DNA from: Pelagophyceae sp. CCMP2097
Taxonomy: Eukaryota > Sar > Pelagophyceae
DNA: 64,000 nucleotides
Direction: 5' to 3'
Assembly (NCBI GenBank): GCA_026770575.1
Contig: MU657282.1
Coordinates: 62,001 to 126,000 of the forward strand
Shown: piece by piece, positions 42,858 through 53,750 of the stretch
Layout of the letters: each line of letters opens with the position of its first letter
How positions within the stretch are numbered: position 1 is the stretch's first letter
Notes under the pieces: model-generated
What the model was told of the DNA's origin: nothing
Databases searched by the model: none
Seen by the model: only the letters and a program-made list of their open reading frames with translations
Position numbers and translations under genes: made by a program

Positions 42858-45745
42858 TCACGCGGCGTCGAGCAAAGCCTTTTTCAGAAACGGGAGCGTG
42901 TCGACGACCTTCCACGCGCCCGTCACCTCCTCGGCGAAGACCTAGCGGCACGGCGTATGGTGTGGGCGTGGCGACGGAGCAATTCCTCACGTGGCAGCCG
43001 AGCGTGAGCCCGCCGGCGCGGTGCGCGGCCGCGAGCGTGCCGAAGTCGCAGGGGCCGTGCTGTCCGCCGTTTGCGTGCTGCCAGTACCAGTCCGCGCTCG
43101 CGAGGCGCGGGTCCCGCGCCGTGAGAGGCATGGGCGGTGGCGGCGGCGTATCCACTTTCGGCGGCGGCGGCGGGGGCGGCGGCGAGGCGCCCTTGCGGTT
43201 AGCGGGCGGCGGGCCGGCGCCTGACGGCGACTTGCCCGCGGAGCCCGGCGGCGACTTGCCCGGACGCAAGAGGCGCGAGCTGCCCTCTTTGAGCTGCAGG
43301 AGGCCCGCGACGGGCAGCCGCGCCGGGCCGGATCCCGCGAAGGGCACCCGCGCCGGGCCGGATCTGGGCGTCACCGCGGTGCCACTCTGCGCAGCGTCCT
43401 CGAGGGCGGCGATCCAGAGCTGGAAGGCGCCGCGGTCCTGGTCTGAAACGTCCTTGAGGCTCTCGTGGTCGAGCAACTTGATCGGGTAGTCGCGCTTGCT
43501 GCGAAAGTCAGTCAGCGTGAAAGTCAGCAGGGTAGCGCTGTCGACGCGCACCTAGAGCGCGGCGTGCCGAGGTGCGAGACGCGAATGTCTCTCGAGGCCA
43601 CTAGATGTCGTGCAACAGTCGACGCGGCCTTAAACCGTGGCGCCGGCGAGGTCGACGCGGCCTTTGCAGTTCTCGTCCCCCTCACCCGGCTCCTCAAAGT
43701 ATAAAAGCTCGCTCGTCTTCTCGCCGCAGCGGATCTCGCACCACCGCTTCTTCCAGTTGCGCCGCCCAAAGAGCCCCGCGCGGCCCTTGCCGTCCGCGGC
43801 GCCCGCGCCGCCCTTCTTCCAGAGCCAAGAGCCGTAGACGACGCCTTTGTCCGGCGAGCACCTGCGCAAGATGGCCAGCGCCGCGGCCGAGTCGCCCGGG
43901 CGCAGGCCCTCGATGGACTTTCTCAAAGAGAGGCGGTTTTGAATGACCGCAGGCCACGCTTTCGTCAGAGTAAAGTCCCGGCAGCACCAGTCGCAGACTC
44001 TTTCAGAATGGCCGAAGCGGTCCGAGCCGAAGACGCCCTGCAAGTCGACTCTTGCTTTCGAAGCGTCCTGCGCCACGCACTCGCCGTTGACGCGGCAGTG
44101 GTGCCTTCTCAGCATTGGCGTGAACTTGACCCGCGAGATCGTGCAGTGAGTAGTGTCCTGCTGCCACAGCGACATGGCCACCGCGCCGCCGGGCGACGCG
44201 CTCCCGCCCGCGCGTTGTCGCGCGGTAGCCTGCGTCGCACTTAAAGTCGATAGCCACGTCGCCTTGTCCGCCGCCGAAGCACAGAGGCAGATCATCGACT
44301 TGTCAGCATTAAGAATCGCAACCGCATGGTCTCCAATTCCATGATCTTCAAACGACGTCGCGCCGTCGACGAGGTCGATGCGGCGGTGCAGAAGCAGCTT
44401 GTCCGGCTTTGAGGACGTGGGGGCCTCGGTCGCGTATAGGAGTTGATCCGAGAGCAAAATCAAGATGATCTCCGCCGTCGCGCCGCCGCGGCCGTGCACC
44501 TTTGTCATCCGGCCCTCCTTGACGAAGAGCCGCGCGCGCTCTCGCGGGCCCACGAGGACGACGTCTTTGGAAGCGAAGCGCCGCTGCAGGTCGTAGAGCA
44601 GCGCTTTCGACTCCGTCGAGCGGATCCTTTCGTTGTTCTGCTCCGCCACCTCCTTGACCGCGTCCATGCACGAGGCCAGCTCGTCGGCGTACTCCTCGTC
44701 GCCTAAAGCAGGCGTCGCTGATATCTTCGAGAGACGGCATGTCCGGGGTCCGTCCAGGGGCTATCTCGAGGCCATCTTGGGACCGCCTCGGGGCCGTCGA
44801 GGACCAGGCAGGGCCCGTCAAGGGCCAAACTTACCGAGCTTGCGGTTGGCCTTGACCAGTTCTCGGAGGAGCAGCTCGTAGCGCGGAATCCGCTGCACGG
44901 GCTGGATCATCAGCGACGCCAGCTTCTGGCCGCGCACCGCCTCGGCAGTCTTCTCCTCTACTTCTTGCACGAACTTTGTGAACCGCGGTAAAGCCTCGCA
45001 TTCGCAGAGCGTGTTGCGCGCAGCGTCGTAGTCGCCAATGTATCTGGAGTAGATGCGCAGCGCAAACGACATGTTCAGAAAGATGTCGCCGACGCGGTGC
45101 GACGCCTCGTCCTCGATCCTCGCTTTCAGCTGCGCCAGCAGCTCCTGGTTCACGAGCAAGATGTCTTCGACGTTGGAGAAGATGCGGTAGACGTGCTCCG
45201 CCGGCGCCACGGCCCCGCCGTCGGCGTAGCCGCTGTCGGCCAGGGCGTGGGCGTAGTCGTTCACCAGAGTCTGCAGGCAGGCGACGTACGACTGCTCCGT
45301 CGAGACCATCTCGCCCAAGACCATGCGCCTAGCAGAGGCTCCGCCACGAGGTGTCTTCCCGGCGCGGTGATACTGCTCGTCGCGACGCACCGCTGCTCCA
45401 GGCTCTTGGCGCGGCTCTCGTCGTCCTAGGGCACGCATCGGAGACGAAGTGCTGCGCACGCTGCCATGCCAAGGCACGGTGCCAGCGGCCATGCCAAGGC
45501 ACGCACGACGAGGCTCGACGACCGCGAGTCGCGCTCCTTGGCCTTGGCGCACGCCGCCTAGCCAGTCCTTTGCGTGTGGTCCAGGCCTCCTTTGGCAAGT
45601 CGCCTCTCTGGAGGACGCGGGTGGGGACGTCGACGGCTGCGACGCGCTTCGCTAACGCAGCCCACTCGTCGTCCGCAAACGCCGCCGGAGACGCCTCTAT
45701 AGCGTCTAAAGCGGCCTGCGCGCCCGCGAGCCACGCCGCGGCCAT
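42858..45745 (-). CDS. RhoGEF: DH - PH - FYVE-like - PH - GYF_2
   Basis: Likely exons: 45745 to about 45624, a small one near 45545-45480, then 45425-45391, 45328-44835, 44702-43636, about 43551-43000 and a last one ending at 42858. DH domain: RMVLGEMVSTEQSYVACLQT, FSNVEDILLVNQELLAQLKA, RGQKLASLMIQPVQRIPRYE, LLLRELVKANRKLG, DEEYADELASCMDAVKEVAE. A PH domain follows (LFVKEGRMTKVHGRGG, IILILLSDQLLYA, ADKATWLSTLS). A FYVE-like domain has WQQDTTHC, MLRRHHCRVNGEC and CDWCC. A second PH shows GSWLWKKGGA, RRNWKKRWCEI and RGAFQLWIAALEDAA. After a Pro-rich linker a GYF_2 domain reads ADWYWQHANGGQHGPCDF, HVFAEEVTGAWKVVDTLPFL. The order resembles FGD exchange factors for Rho/Cdc42-type GTPases, with a GYF_2 added. 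The FYVE lacks several zinc ligands. Confidence 0.85.
45463..45503. repeat. Two 16-bp direct repeats in a RhoGEF intron
   Basis: GCCATGCCAAGGCACG occurs at 45463-45478 and again at 45488-45503, 25 bp apart, within the intron before the 45425-45391 exon. Each unit contains an imperfect inverted repeat (TGCC-AA-GGCA). Confidence 0.75.
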
Positions 45746-46035
45746 TGCCGCCGGAGACGGCGTCGCGCGGGCGTCCACCCGACGCACTCGTTCCAGTTCC
45801 AGAGAGCGTGCGTGTGTTCAAGTAAAGGGCGATTGTTCCGGGAGGATTCTTTGAGCCCAAAGCGAGGCAGGTGCACCGGAGCTCTGGCGGTGTGGAGCAA
45901 GTTGGTGGTTATGAGTCGATCTTGCCAGAAGCCACCGGAGGTCCGCTGTTTGCGAGTCAAGATCGCAGAGGCGCGGCCGCCGCGCGCCGCCTCGGGCGCG
46001 CGCGCCGCGGCGGGCCGCGGAAATCAAGTAGGGGG

Positions 46036-48238
46036 TCAAGAAGAGGCGTCGACTGGTTCGACGCCGTCGTCGCCGTAGTCGCCGGCGTCGACGTAGTCCG
46101 CGTAGTCGCCGTCGTCGGCGTAGCCGGCGGTGCCGTCGTCCACGTCGCCGGCGCCGTCGTCCACGGCGTCGACGGCGGGGGGCGGCGGCGCCGGGGGCGG
46201 CGCCGTCGTTTTGATGCGCCAGTTGAGGAGCGCGAGCGTCGCGTCGGCGACCTGATACGGTTTGGTGACGGCGCGTGGCCGACAGAGTGGCGACCCACGT
46301 CGAGACGCGTCACAAAGCGTACGCACTTTTTGCGCCATGGTGAGCGCGGCCATGGGGTTCTCCATTTCGTTTTTGTAGAGGTTTGGCGCGAAGACTATAC
46401 TCATGTTCCTCGGCGACATGCGGTTCTCGGCCTCGTTTCTTGTCACCGTGGCCATGAGGTCCAGGAGCCAGAGCAGCAGCGCGCGCTGCGCCGGCGGCAG
46501 CCTGGCCACGATGGGCGCCGCGTCGGCGAGGGACGAGTCGGCGAGCTTGTAGATGTCGGCCTCTGTCAGCTTGTTGAGCACGCCCGTCGGGACGAGCTCG
46601 CGGAACCAAATCTTGATCAGGTTGGCCACGACGTGCACGTCGGCGATGTCCGACCAGTCGTCGCCCAGGTCGATGGCCGCCTTGGCGGCGGCGCAGTCCT
46701 CCTTGTCCGGCGCGATGCGGAAGATGCCCACGGCCTGCGGCCCCTCGAGCCCCGCGAACTGCGCGCCGAGCATGATCAGCACGGCGGGGATGCGCTCCGC
46801 GTACCCGGGCACGGCCACGCGCGGCGATCGGTGCAGCTCCACGCCGAACTGCTTGTTCATGTGCTTCCACTCTAGAGGCAAGCCCTCGTACCTATTCCGT
46901 GCGTCTTCGACCCGGCCCAAAGCGGCGGTCCGCGAGGCGACGGACCTGCAGAGCGTGGCGTTGAAGGTGACGTGCATGTCGTGGGAGAACGTGTCGACGG
47001 CCGGCAGTTTCGCCGCGTTCATCGACAACCGGCGGTGCAGCACCTTCAACGGGTCCGACTCATCGGCCTGGTGCTCCGACGAGAGGTTGAGCTGCCGCAG
47101 CGCCTGCGACGCCGTCGTCGACCGCCGCCGCGACTCGGACCCGTCGCCCGAGTCGCTCGTGACCGGCAGGCCCGAGTCGCTCGCGCCGCGCGCCCTGTCG
47201 TCCTTGCCCGCAGCTGACGACTGCGCCTGCTGCGCGTGCGCGTGGTGCTCGCGCCCGCGGCCGAGGCTGAATGAGGCGCGCACGTTGTGGCCCACGTTGT
47301 CGAGGCCGATGAACGACATAGTGCGCTCAATCATGGAAGGCCTTCTTTGTTTCCGCGCCGCCGCCGCAAACGCCGCCGCGACGGCGTTCGCCTCGGCGTC
47401 CGTCGCAAAGTAGAGGCCCGTCACCACCTTCTTCGCCGACTCGAACTCGCCGAATGACGGCGAAATCAGCTCGAGCGAGCTGCCGAGCACCTGCAGAGGG
47501 GCGTCCAAAAGGCGCTGGCTCGAGCAAACTTCCGGCGTTCGCGCGCGACGATGCCCCGGGCGGGGATCGAGCCTCTGCGATGCCGCTCGGGACTCGGCTA
47601 TGCCTGCGACGGCTTTCCAGAATCCGCGGCGCGGCGTTCGCACCGCCTCGTCCATGACGCGCTCCCCGTTGATCTTCGCGACGAAGCGGTCCTTGGAGAC
47701 GTGCCTAGCGGGCGCGTGAGGCGTGCGACGTCGAAAAAGCTTTGGAGGCGCCGCAGCGCGGCCGCCGCGAGGAACTTTCTTCCGCGGGCCGCCTCGAAAT
47801 CGGCCCCAGCCCTCGGCCCGCGCAAGAGGGCAACCTCGATGCAAATTGCCCCGCCGCGGGCCGGCGCGGCGGCGGGGCCCCGCATGCTCGCGGGCGTCCG
47901 CCGCGCGGCACGGGGGGCCGGCCGGTCCGGCGGCGGCCGCGCCAACGAACTCCGACGGCGCACAAAGCACGCGCAATGGCGCGGCCTCGATCGAAGCCGT
48001 CGGCGGGGCCGGGCGCGGGCCGAGGCGGGGCCCTCGTCGACGCACGCGGCCCTCGCCTCGCACCCCGAGCACCAGTTTCGCAAGCTTTTCCATAGCCCCT
48101 CCAAGGGCGCCCTGGACGCCGTTTGCGAAATCACAGCTCGGTCCACATGCCGCCGCCGAGGCCGACCCAGTCGTCATCGACCAGCGAGTAGACGACGACC
48201 CGCCATCGCTGCGGCGGCGCGTCATTTGTTGAGGCCAT
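46036..48238 (-). CDS. WH1 - CRIB - RhoGAP protein
   Basis: The start at 48238 reads MASTNDAPPQRWRVVVYSLV then DDDWVGLGGGMWTEL and a GTGATT donor. Later exons carry RHVSKDRFVAKINGERVMDE and LGSSLELISPSFGEFESAKK with VVTGLYFATDAEANAVAAAF, which together look like a WH1/EVH1 domain of the WASP kind. A long Ser-rich linker follows. A CRIB-type motif is split by an intron near 46890: FSHDMHVTFN then YEGLPLEWKHMNKQFGV. The RhoGAP domain has RIPAVLIMLGAQFAGLEG, the arginine finger VGIFRIAPDKE, VVANLIKIWFRELVPTGVLN, LLLWLLDLMATVTRNEAENR and MSPRNMSIVFAPNLYKNEME. The last exon (VADATLALLNWRIKTT) ends in an acidic Asp/Tyr/Gly tail. It should switch off Rac/Cdc42-like GTPases. It lies next to the RhoGEF gene on the same strand. 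Confidence 0.82.
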
Positions 48239-48522
48239 TGCCGACATCTGGAAAAAAGCTAAAATGTTCTAGCCGTTGAACCGACCATTCTTATTTTTCG
48301 TTTTCGAGCGGCGGCGTTTTTCCCATCGACGAGGGTGGACCCACGGGCCACGGAGGTCTATAGCGGCATCGGAGGCAGAGAGCGTATACTGCCAAGTCCT
48401 GGCCCTGAGTTTGGTCTGAACCCCCAAAATTGAACGCACGGAACGCCGCCCTTCGCTGAACGAGGCTTCGCGTTGTCGACCGAGCGCGGATCCGCGCCGC
48501 TCCCCCCGCGGGCGCTTGGGGT

Positions 48523-51233
48523 ATGGAGGTGCTGACGTGCCTCGACGAGGATGTCGGGGCGCATTTGGATCAGGTGGCCGACTTTTCATACTCGTTTGAA
48601 CACCTCGTCAAGATCCTCGTCGCGCGCCTGGATGGTGCGTGCCCTGGAAGCAGGGGCATGCCCCGCTCCGGAACAAGGGGCCTCGGCCCTTTTGCAGAGA
48701 CCCTCTCCGTGACGATGCGTCGCAGTCTCCTCGAGCGGTAAACGCAGGCGTCAACGAGCGCGTGGACGCGCTCGAGGCGCGCCACTCGACCGAGACGAGC
48801 GAGCTCCACCTCAAGATCGAGACGCTGACGCACAACATCCAGGGATTTACCAGCAACGCCGAGAGGTCCGCAGCGCCTTGCCTCGGGACCGCCTCTCCAA
48901 CGGCCGGTCCGAAGGTCGTCTTCGTAGGCAGGACGCGGAGATGGAGGAGATGGCCACTTATCGCGCCAAGCTGGTGGCGCAGGAGGAAGAGCGGCAGAAG
49001 CAGGCCGTGGCGCAGCGCGTGGCGGCTGAGCTGGCCGAGGCCGAGGGCTTGGCGGCGCCCGTCGAGGAGGTGGCCGTCGACCAGTCCAGCAGGGTGCTGC
49101 GGCACGACGGCACGCCGCGCAACGCGGACGCGATGCGGCGGTGGCGCTGGGCCGTGGCGCAGCTCCGGTTCCGCTCGATGATGCGGCACATGGACTTGAA
49201 AGGCGCCAAGGTCAAGGCTGCGAATTCCATGGGCCACCGCCTCGAGGCTCTGGAGACGGGCTTGGACGACGTCCTGTACAAGATGACCCTCACCGTACAG
49301 GGCGGCGGCGGCGGCGGCGGCGCGGACGTCGACGTCAAGGGTGAGCTGTCTCGCTTTGAGAAGCTTCTGAAGGAGATGCGGGGCCAGCTCAAGACGGTCA
49401 GCGGCCAACTCAAAACTGTCAATGCCGCGCAAGCCGCAAACGAAGAGTGGCGCGCGTCGCACGAAGTGGCCCTCGCCGACGTCGCGCGCACGGCGAACGA
49501 GGGCCTCGACGGCGCCAATGATCGCGCCAATGATCTGCCCGACGAGGTCGACGCAAAGACCGAGACGCAAGCCAAGCAACCCGAGGCGACCGAGGCGGCC
49601 GTGGCGCCCGACGTCGATGCGACCGTGGCGCCCGACGTCGAGGCGGCCGTGGCGCCCCACGTCGAGGCGACCGTGGCGCCCCACGTCGACGACGACTTGT
49701 CCGACGTCCTCGAGCAACTCCGCGAGTCGGCTCTGGACGCCGCCGCTGCGGCGACGCAGCCGCGCATCCGTGGCTCGGCCTGCGGCGCCGCGCTCCTCGA
49801 GTTTGCAAACGACCTCGCCGCCGACGACGGCAGTGCGTCTTTTTGTCCCTGAGCTCCCCACTTTCGCCCGACTCTGATGTCACGTAGCGGGCGCACTGGA
49901 CCTGCTGGCGGCGGCGGGCGCGCCGCTCGACCGCGTGCCGCTCCTCGAGCGCGCGGCGTACGCAGCACATCGACTACTCCTCGCGGAAGCGGCCGAAGCG
50001 TCCGCCGCGTCCGCTGCGGGTAAGTCCGCCGACGACGCGCAGTCCGCCGACGATGCGCAGTCCGCGGCCAACGCGCGGTCCGCCGACGCGCAGTCCGCGG
50101 GCGACGCGGCCGACGCGCCCGCCGAAGGCGCCGCGCCCCGCATGGCGCTGGCTGACGTGGAATGTCGCGGTGGCGGCCGCACGCTCGACTTTGACGTGCG
50201 CATGTCGCTCGCGGCTTTATTGGCGCACCTGCAATCGCGTTCTAACGCGGGCGCCGTCGCCGTGCGCACGCGCGCGCTCGAGGACTCTTGCGGCGCGCTG
50301 CGGGACTCGTGCGGCGTTATACCGGGCGCGCTCGCGCAGCTCGCTATACTCGGCGCCGCGACGCGCGAGCTGCAGGCCACGACGGCCGCGCTCGCGCCGC
50401 TCCTCGACTCCGCGACGCTGCGGGCGCTCGCCGCCGCGGGCGCCGCGGGCGACCGGCCCGCGTCCGCTGTGAGAAACCGGCCCGCGTCCGCCGTGAGCGA
50501 GCGGTCGGCGCCCGTCGCCGCGAGCGACCGGAGGCCCTCCGCGGAGGCGTTTGTGCTCGCGGCGCAGATCCAGGGCAAGCCGGTGGACGACCGGCCGCCG
50601 AGCGCGTCGCTGGACGACGTCGCCGAGCTGACTGCGTCTTTGAGAGCGGCGTCGGCGCTCGTGGCCGTGGAGCTGCGTGAAGAGCTGTCTCTCAAAGCGG
50701 CTTCCGGAGACGTCGCCGAGGCGCTGGCGAAGATCAACCGCCAGCTGGCGCACATGCAAAACGCCAAGATCAACCGCGACCAGCTGGACCGGCTGCTGCA
50801 GGACAAGGTCGGCAGGCAGGAGATGGACAGACTCGCTAGAGCGCTCGCCGACGACGACGGCGCGCCCGCTTTAGCTTCGAAGCTCCAGCTCCCAAAGTTC
50901 CGATGCCTCAGCTGCGACCGGCCCCTCCGAGCCGCGCCGACCCAGGCCGGCATCCACGACAATGCGCCCGCGCAATTTGTCGCGCTCTCGCCGCCGGAGC
51001 GGCCGCGCAGCGTCGGCGGCCGCTCGCTACCGCCCCCGGAACGGCCGCAGGAGCGGCCGCGCAGCGTCGGCGGCCGCGTGGCCCTGCCACCACCGGACCG
51101 GCCGCGCAGCGCCGCCGCCGCCGCGGACGACGACGCGTTCCTCGACGACGCGCTGGACGATGACTTTGCCCTGACGTCGCTCGGAAGGGGCCAGACGGCC
51201 GCAGACGCCCGCTTCGCGGCCAACCTCCGCTGA
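48523..51233 (+). CDS. Coiled-coil protein with DUF4795/QRICH2-type C-terminus, probably ciliary
   Basis: Exons 48523-48634, 48748-48865, 48928-49832 and 49888-51233 give 826 residues with all phases consistent. The N-terminus (MEVLTCLDEDVGAHLDQVAD) leads into coiled coils (RVDALEARHSTETSELHLKI and later segments). Near residues 335-370 there is an octapeptide array of the form VAPDVDAT/VAPHVEAT, and further on a SADDAQSA-type Ala/Asp/Ser repeat. The C-terminal part has a coiled coil (EALAKINRQLAHMQNAKINR, RQEMDRLARALADDDG) followed by KFRCLSCDRPL. This CLSCDRP box is the hallmark of the DUF4795 family, which includes animal QRICH2 and C16orf96, linked to sperm flagella. A Pro/Arg/Ser repeat (PPERPRSVGGRS) and an acidic end follow. 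A flagellar role here is inference from the family. Confidence 0.78.
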
Positions 51234-51499
51234 CGCCGTGCGCCCGAAGAGTAACACTGTCCCGCCCGAGCCGAAAAGCCAGCGGACAACCCGTCCGGTG
51301 AGCATGCAGTTACTCCCGCGCCGCGCCGTGGGGGGCGGGCGGCGACAGAGCCTTTGTCGGCACAGCACGGCTACTCTGCGTCTTGGTGACGATGTTGGCG
51401 CGGTCTGCCGGAGCGGAAGAACCTGGGCGAGGCGGGCCTCGCTGCGGACAGGCTTGGTGACGATCTCGGGGCCCCTCGCTGTCCAGCGCCAGGATTCCG

Positions 51500-51775
51500 G
51501 CGTGATGCCGCTCGGCCGTGGGAGAGAGCACGCGCAGGTCCCGACGCACGCAGTCTCGAGCGTCGTCCGCGGCGCGCCCGTCTCGGCGTCTGAGAGCCGC
51601 GCCGTCGGCGCTCGCCGTCACGACGCGCGCGCCGTCGCTCGAGGACGCGCAGCCACCGGTGTGCCGCCGTCGTCTGCAGCGCGCCCGTCTCTGCGCCCCA
51701 GACCCACGCCGTCTCGTCGTGGCTCGCCGTCGCGACGCCGCCTTCTTGAGAGCACGCGCAGCTGCCGGCCCTTTG
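51500..51775 (-). pseudogene. Decayed WD40 repeat fragment with frameshifts
   Basis: On the minus strand three frames in turn give WD40-like pieces: GGVATASHDETAWVWGAETG then, after a shift, SSSDGARVVTASADGA then, after another, SDAETGAPRTTLETA. Together they match the regular pattern of tandem WD40 blades, DG..VVTAS.D.TA.VWDAETG, but no single frame carries two complete blades. At least two frameshifts are needed. No start or matching neighbour exons were found. It may be a remnant of a repetitive WD40 gene; misplaced mini-introns are a less likely explanation. Confidence 0.55.
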
Positions 51776-51844
51776 AGTAAAGCTGCACCCTTGAAAGTCG
51801 CCGCGTCTTCGAGGCGTGTCGTCCTTTTTGCCTTGCTTGGCCGG

Positions 51845-53750
51845 CTAGCTCGCGCACTTTCCTCGGTCGTCGTCGCGGCAGAGCTTGCGGAGGAGCGCAG
51901 AGGCGAGAGAGGGCTGGACGGCCCCGGATACGTGGAGGCCGTCGCTGCGGCCCGGCGTATCGGCGTCGCCGAAGACTTGGTCGCCGCGGCCGACTGTGAG
52001 CGCGCGCGCTGCTTCGAGGACGTCGACGCGGACGGCCGTGCCGTGTTTCGCAAAGACGGCGGCGGCGACGTCCGGCACCTGCTCCAAAAACTTGGCGAGC
52101 ATGCCGTCAGTCATGCGCGCGTTGCGGAGGCCCAAAAGCGCCGGCGGCGCGAGGAATATAAAGTCGAGGCTCAAGCCGCGGCCCCGCGCAAGGCGCGCCA
52201 TGGTGTCAATGGCGGCGACGGTTCGGGCGACGAAGAAGCCGCCGCACGCCGCGTTGGGCATGTGCGCCAGGCCCAGGTTCGCGACGACGACGACGCGCGC
52301 GCCCGCGGAGGCGCCGCCGAAGAGGCCCGACGCGTTCAGCACACCGTCGTTCGCTGCGCGCCAGGATTCGAGGCTCGGTGCGCCGCCGTCGAAGCCTAAA
52401 GCGACGAGTGATGCGGCGCGCGGCAGCGTCGCCCGTCGCGTGACAGCAACGATCAGGGCGTTCTTGTAGTCTCACGACTTTGGATCGCCATCATTGGTGG
52501 TTCGCCGACGGTGACGCGGGTCGAGACTGCCGAGGCCGAGGCGGTCCAGGTCGGCGAGGCCCCAAACTTGCGCGTACCTGGACCGAAGACGATGGGAACG
52601 GAGGGCACCACCGCGTCGCGTTGGAAGGACGTCGTCCAAGCCGTCCCGAGGTCCTTACTTGATGCCGACGCCTCCTTGCCTTGTCTCGAGATGGACGTTT
52701 TCGCCGAAGCGCCGCTGGAAGAGGTCCGTCTTGTTGATCGGCGCTTCGAATCGCCGGGCCACTTGTTCGAAGACGTCTCGGACGAGCGAGTCCCCGATAA
52801 ATACAAGGCGCGAAACGCGCCGGCGCGCGAGGCACCGAAACGCCTCAACCCCGTCCAAGTGGCCCAGCGGCCCGGACCGCGTCCAGAAGCGCCACGGGTC
52901 CTCTGGAGCCCCGACCGCCGCGGCGAGCGCGTCCGGCCCCGCGGCCGCGTCGTCCAACTGGACCCAAAAACCGCCGTCAAAGTCGGACGCGCACGCCGGC
53001 GGCGGCTCGCGCCTCGACGCGTCCGCGGGCCCAACGTGGAACGCCGTCGGCGCGAGGGGGATCTTCGAGACCGAGTCGCACGCGACCGAGCCGCGGGGCA
53101 GTTTGCACTTGACGCGCGGCGCGCACCGCGCTTCGACGCCGCCGAGGTAGACGCCGCCGCACCGCGCCGCGTCGTCGTAGCGGTAGAGCAGCCGCGCCGC
53201 CACGTCGTACCGCCCGGGAAACGGCGGCACCTGCGGCCGCCGTCGGGACCGCACTCGACGTGGCAGCGGTCGGCCCTCGAGGGACTTTCAGGACGCCGCG
53301 GCGCACAAAGTCGACGACGAGCCTCGCGCCGCCGTCGCAGACTTGGGCGGAGAGGCCGTGGAGCGACCTCCCGCGGACGTCGACGTGCACCTGGAGCGCC
53401 TCCAGCGACGAGTTGCCGCCGCACGCCGCCACCTCAAAGCCGCAGGGCCGCTCGTAATCGCCCGCGTTGCACCGGAGGCGGTGTCGCGTCGTGTAGACAG
53501 TTGAGGCAAAGTCGCGCGCAAGCATGGGCCATCCCCGGCATTGGGTCTGGCCTCCGGAGTGCGCCGCGCCCGTTGCCGCCGCGTGCCGCCCGTAAGACTG
53601 CCGCTGCAGCGCGCACGCCGCGCCGTCCGACGCCGCCGCCGCCGGCAGGCGAGGCACGTCGTCGACGGCCGCCGACAGCGACGGCGCGCAGCAGAGCACC
53701 CACGCGAACAGGCTGCATCGACGGCCGCCGGGCCGCCAAAGCACACGCAT
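51845..53750 (-). CDS. Secreted/Golgi PC-esterase family protein (NXPE/TBL-like)
   Basis: Starts with a signal peptide or anchor (MRVLWRPGGRRCSLFAWVLC then CAPSLSAAV). A cysteine-containing N-terminal region follows (RLRCNAGDYERPCGFEVAAC, LHGLSAQVCDGGARLVVDFV) and a beta-rich block (PFPGRYDVAARLLYRYDD, GGVYLGGVEARCAPRVKC). The esterase core has DPWRFWTRSGPLGHLDGVEA, the nucleophile box LVFIGDSLVRDVFEQVARRF, VHLETRQGGVGIK then YAQVWGLADLDRLGLG, ARVVVVANLGLAHMPNAACG and the C-terminal catalytic box GRSDGLHVSG with the Asp-x-x-His pair. This is the GDSL-like PC-esterase fold used for acyl transfer or hydrolysis on polysaccharides. Introns near 53255-53300, 52650-52580 and 52465-52400 are required. 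The substrate is unknown. Confidence 0.78.
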
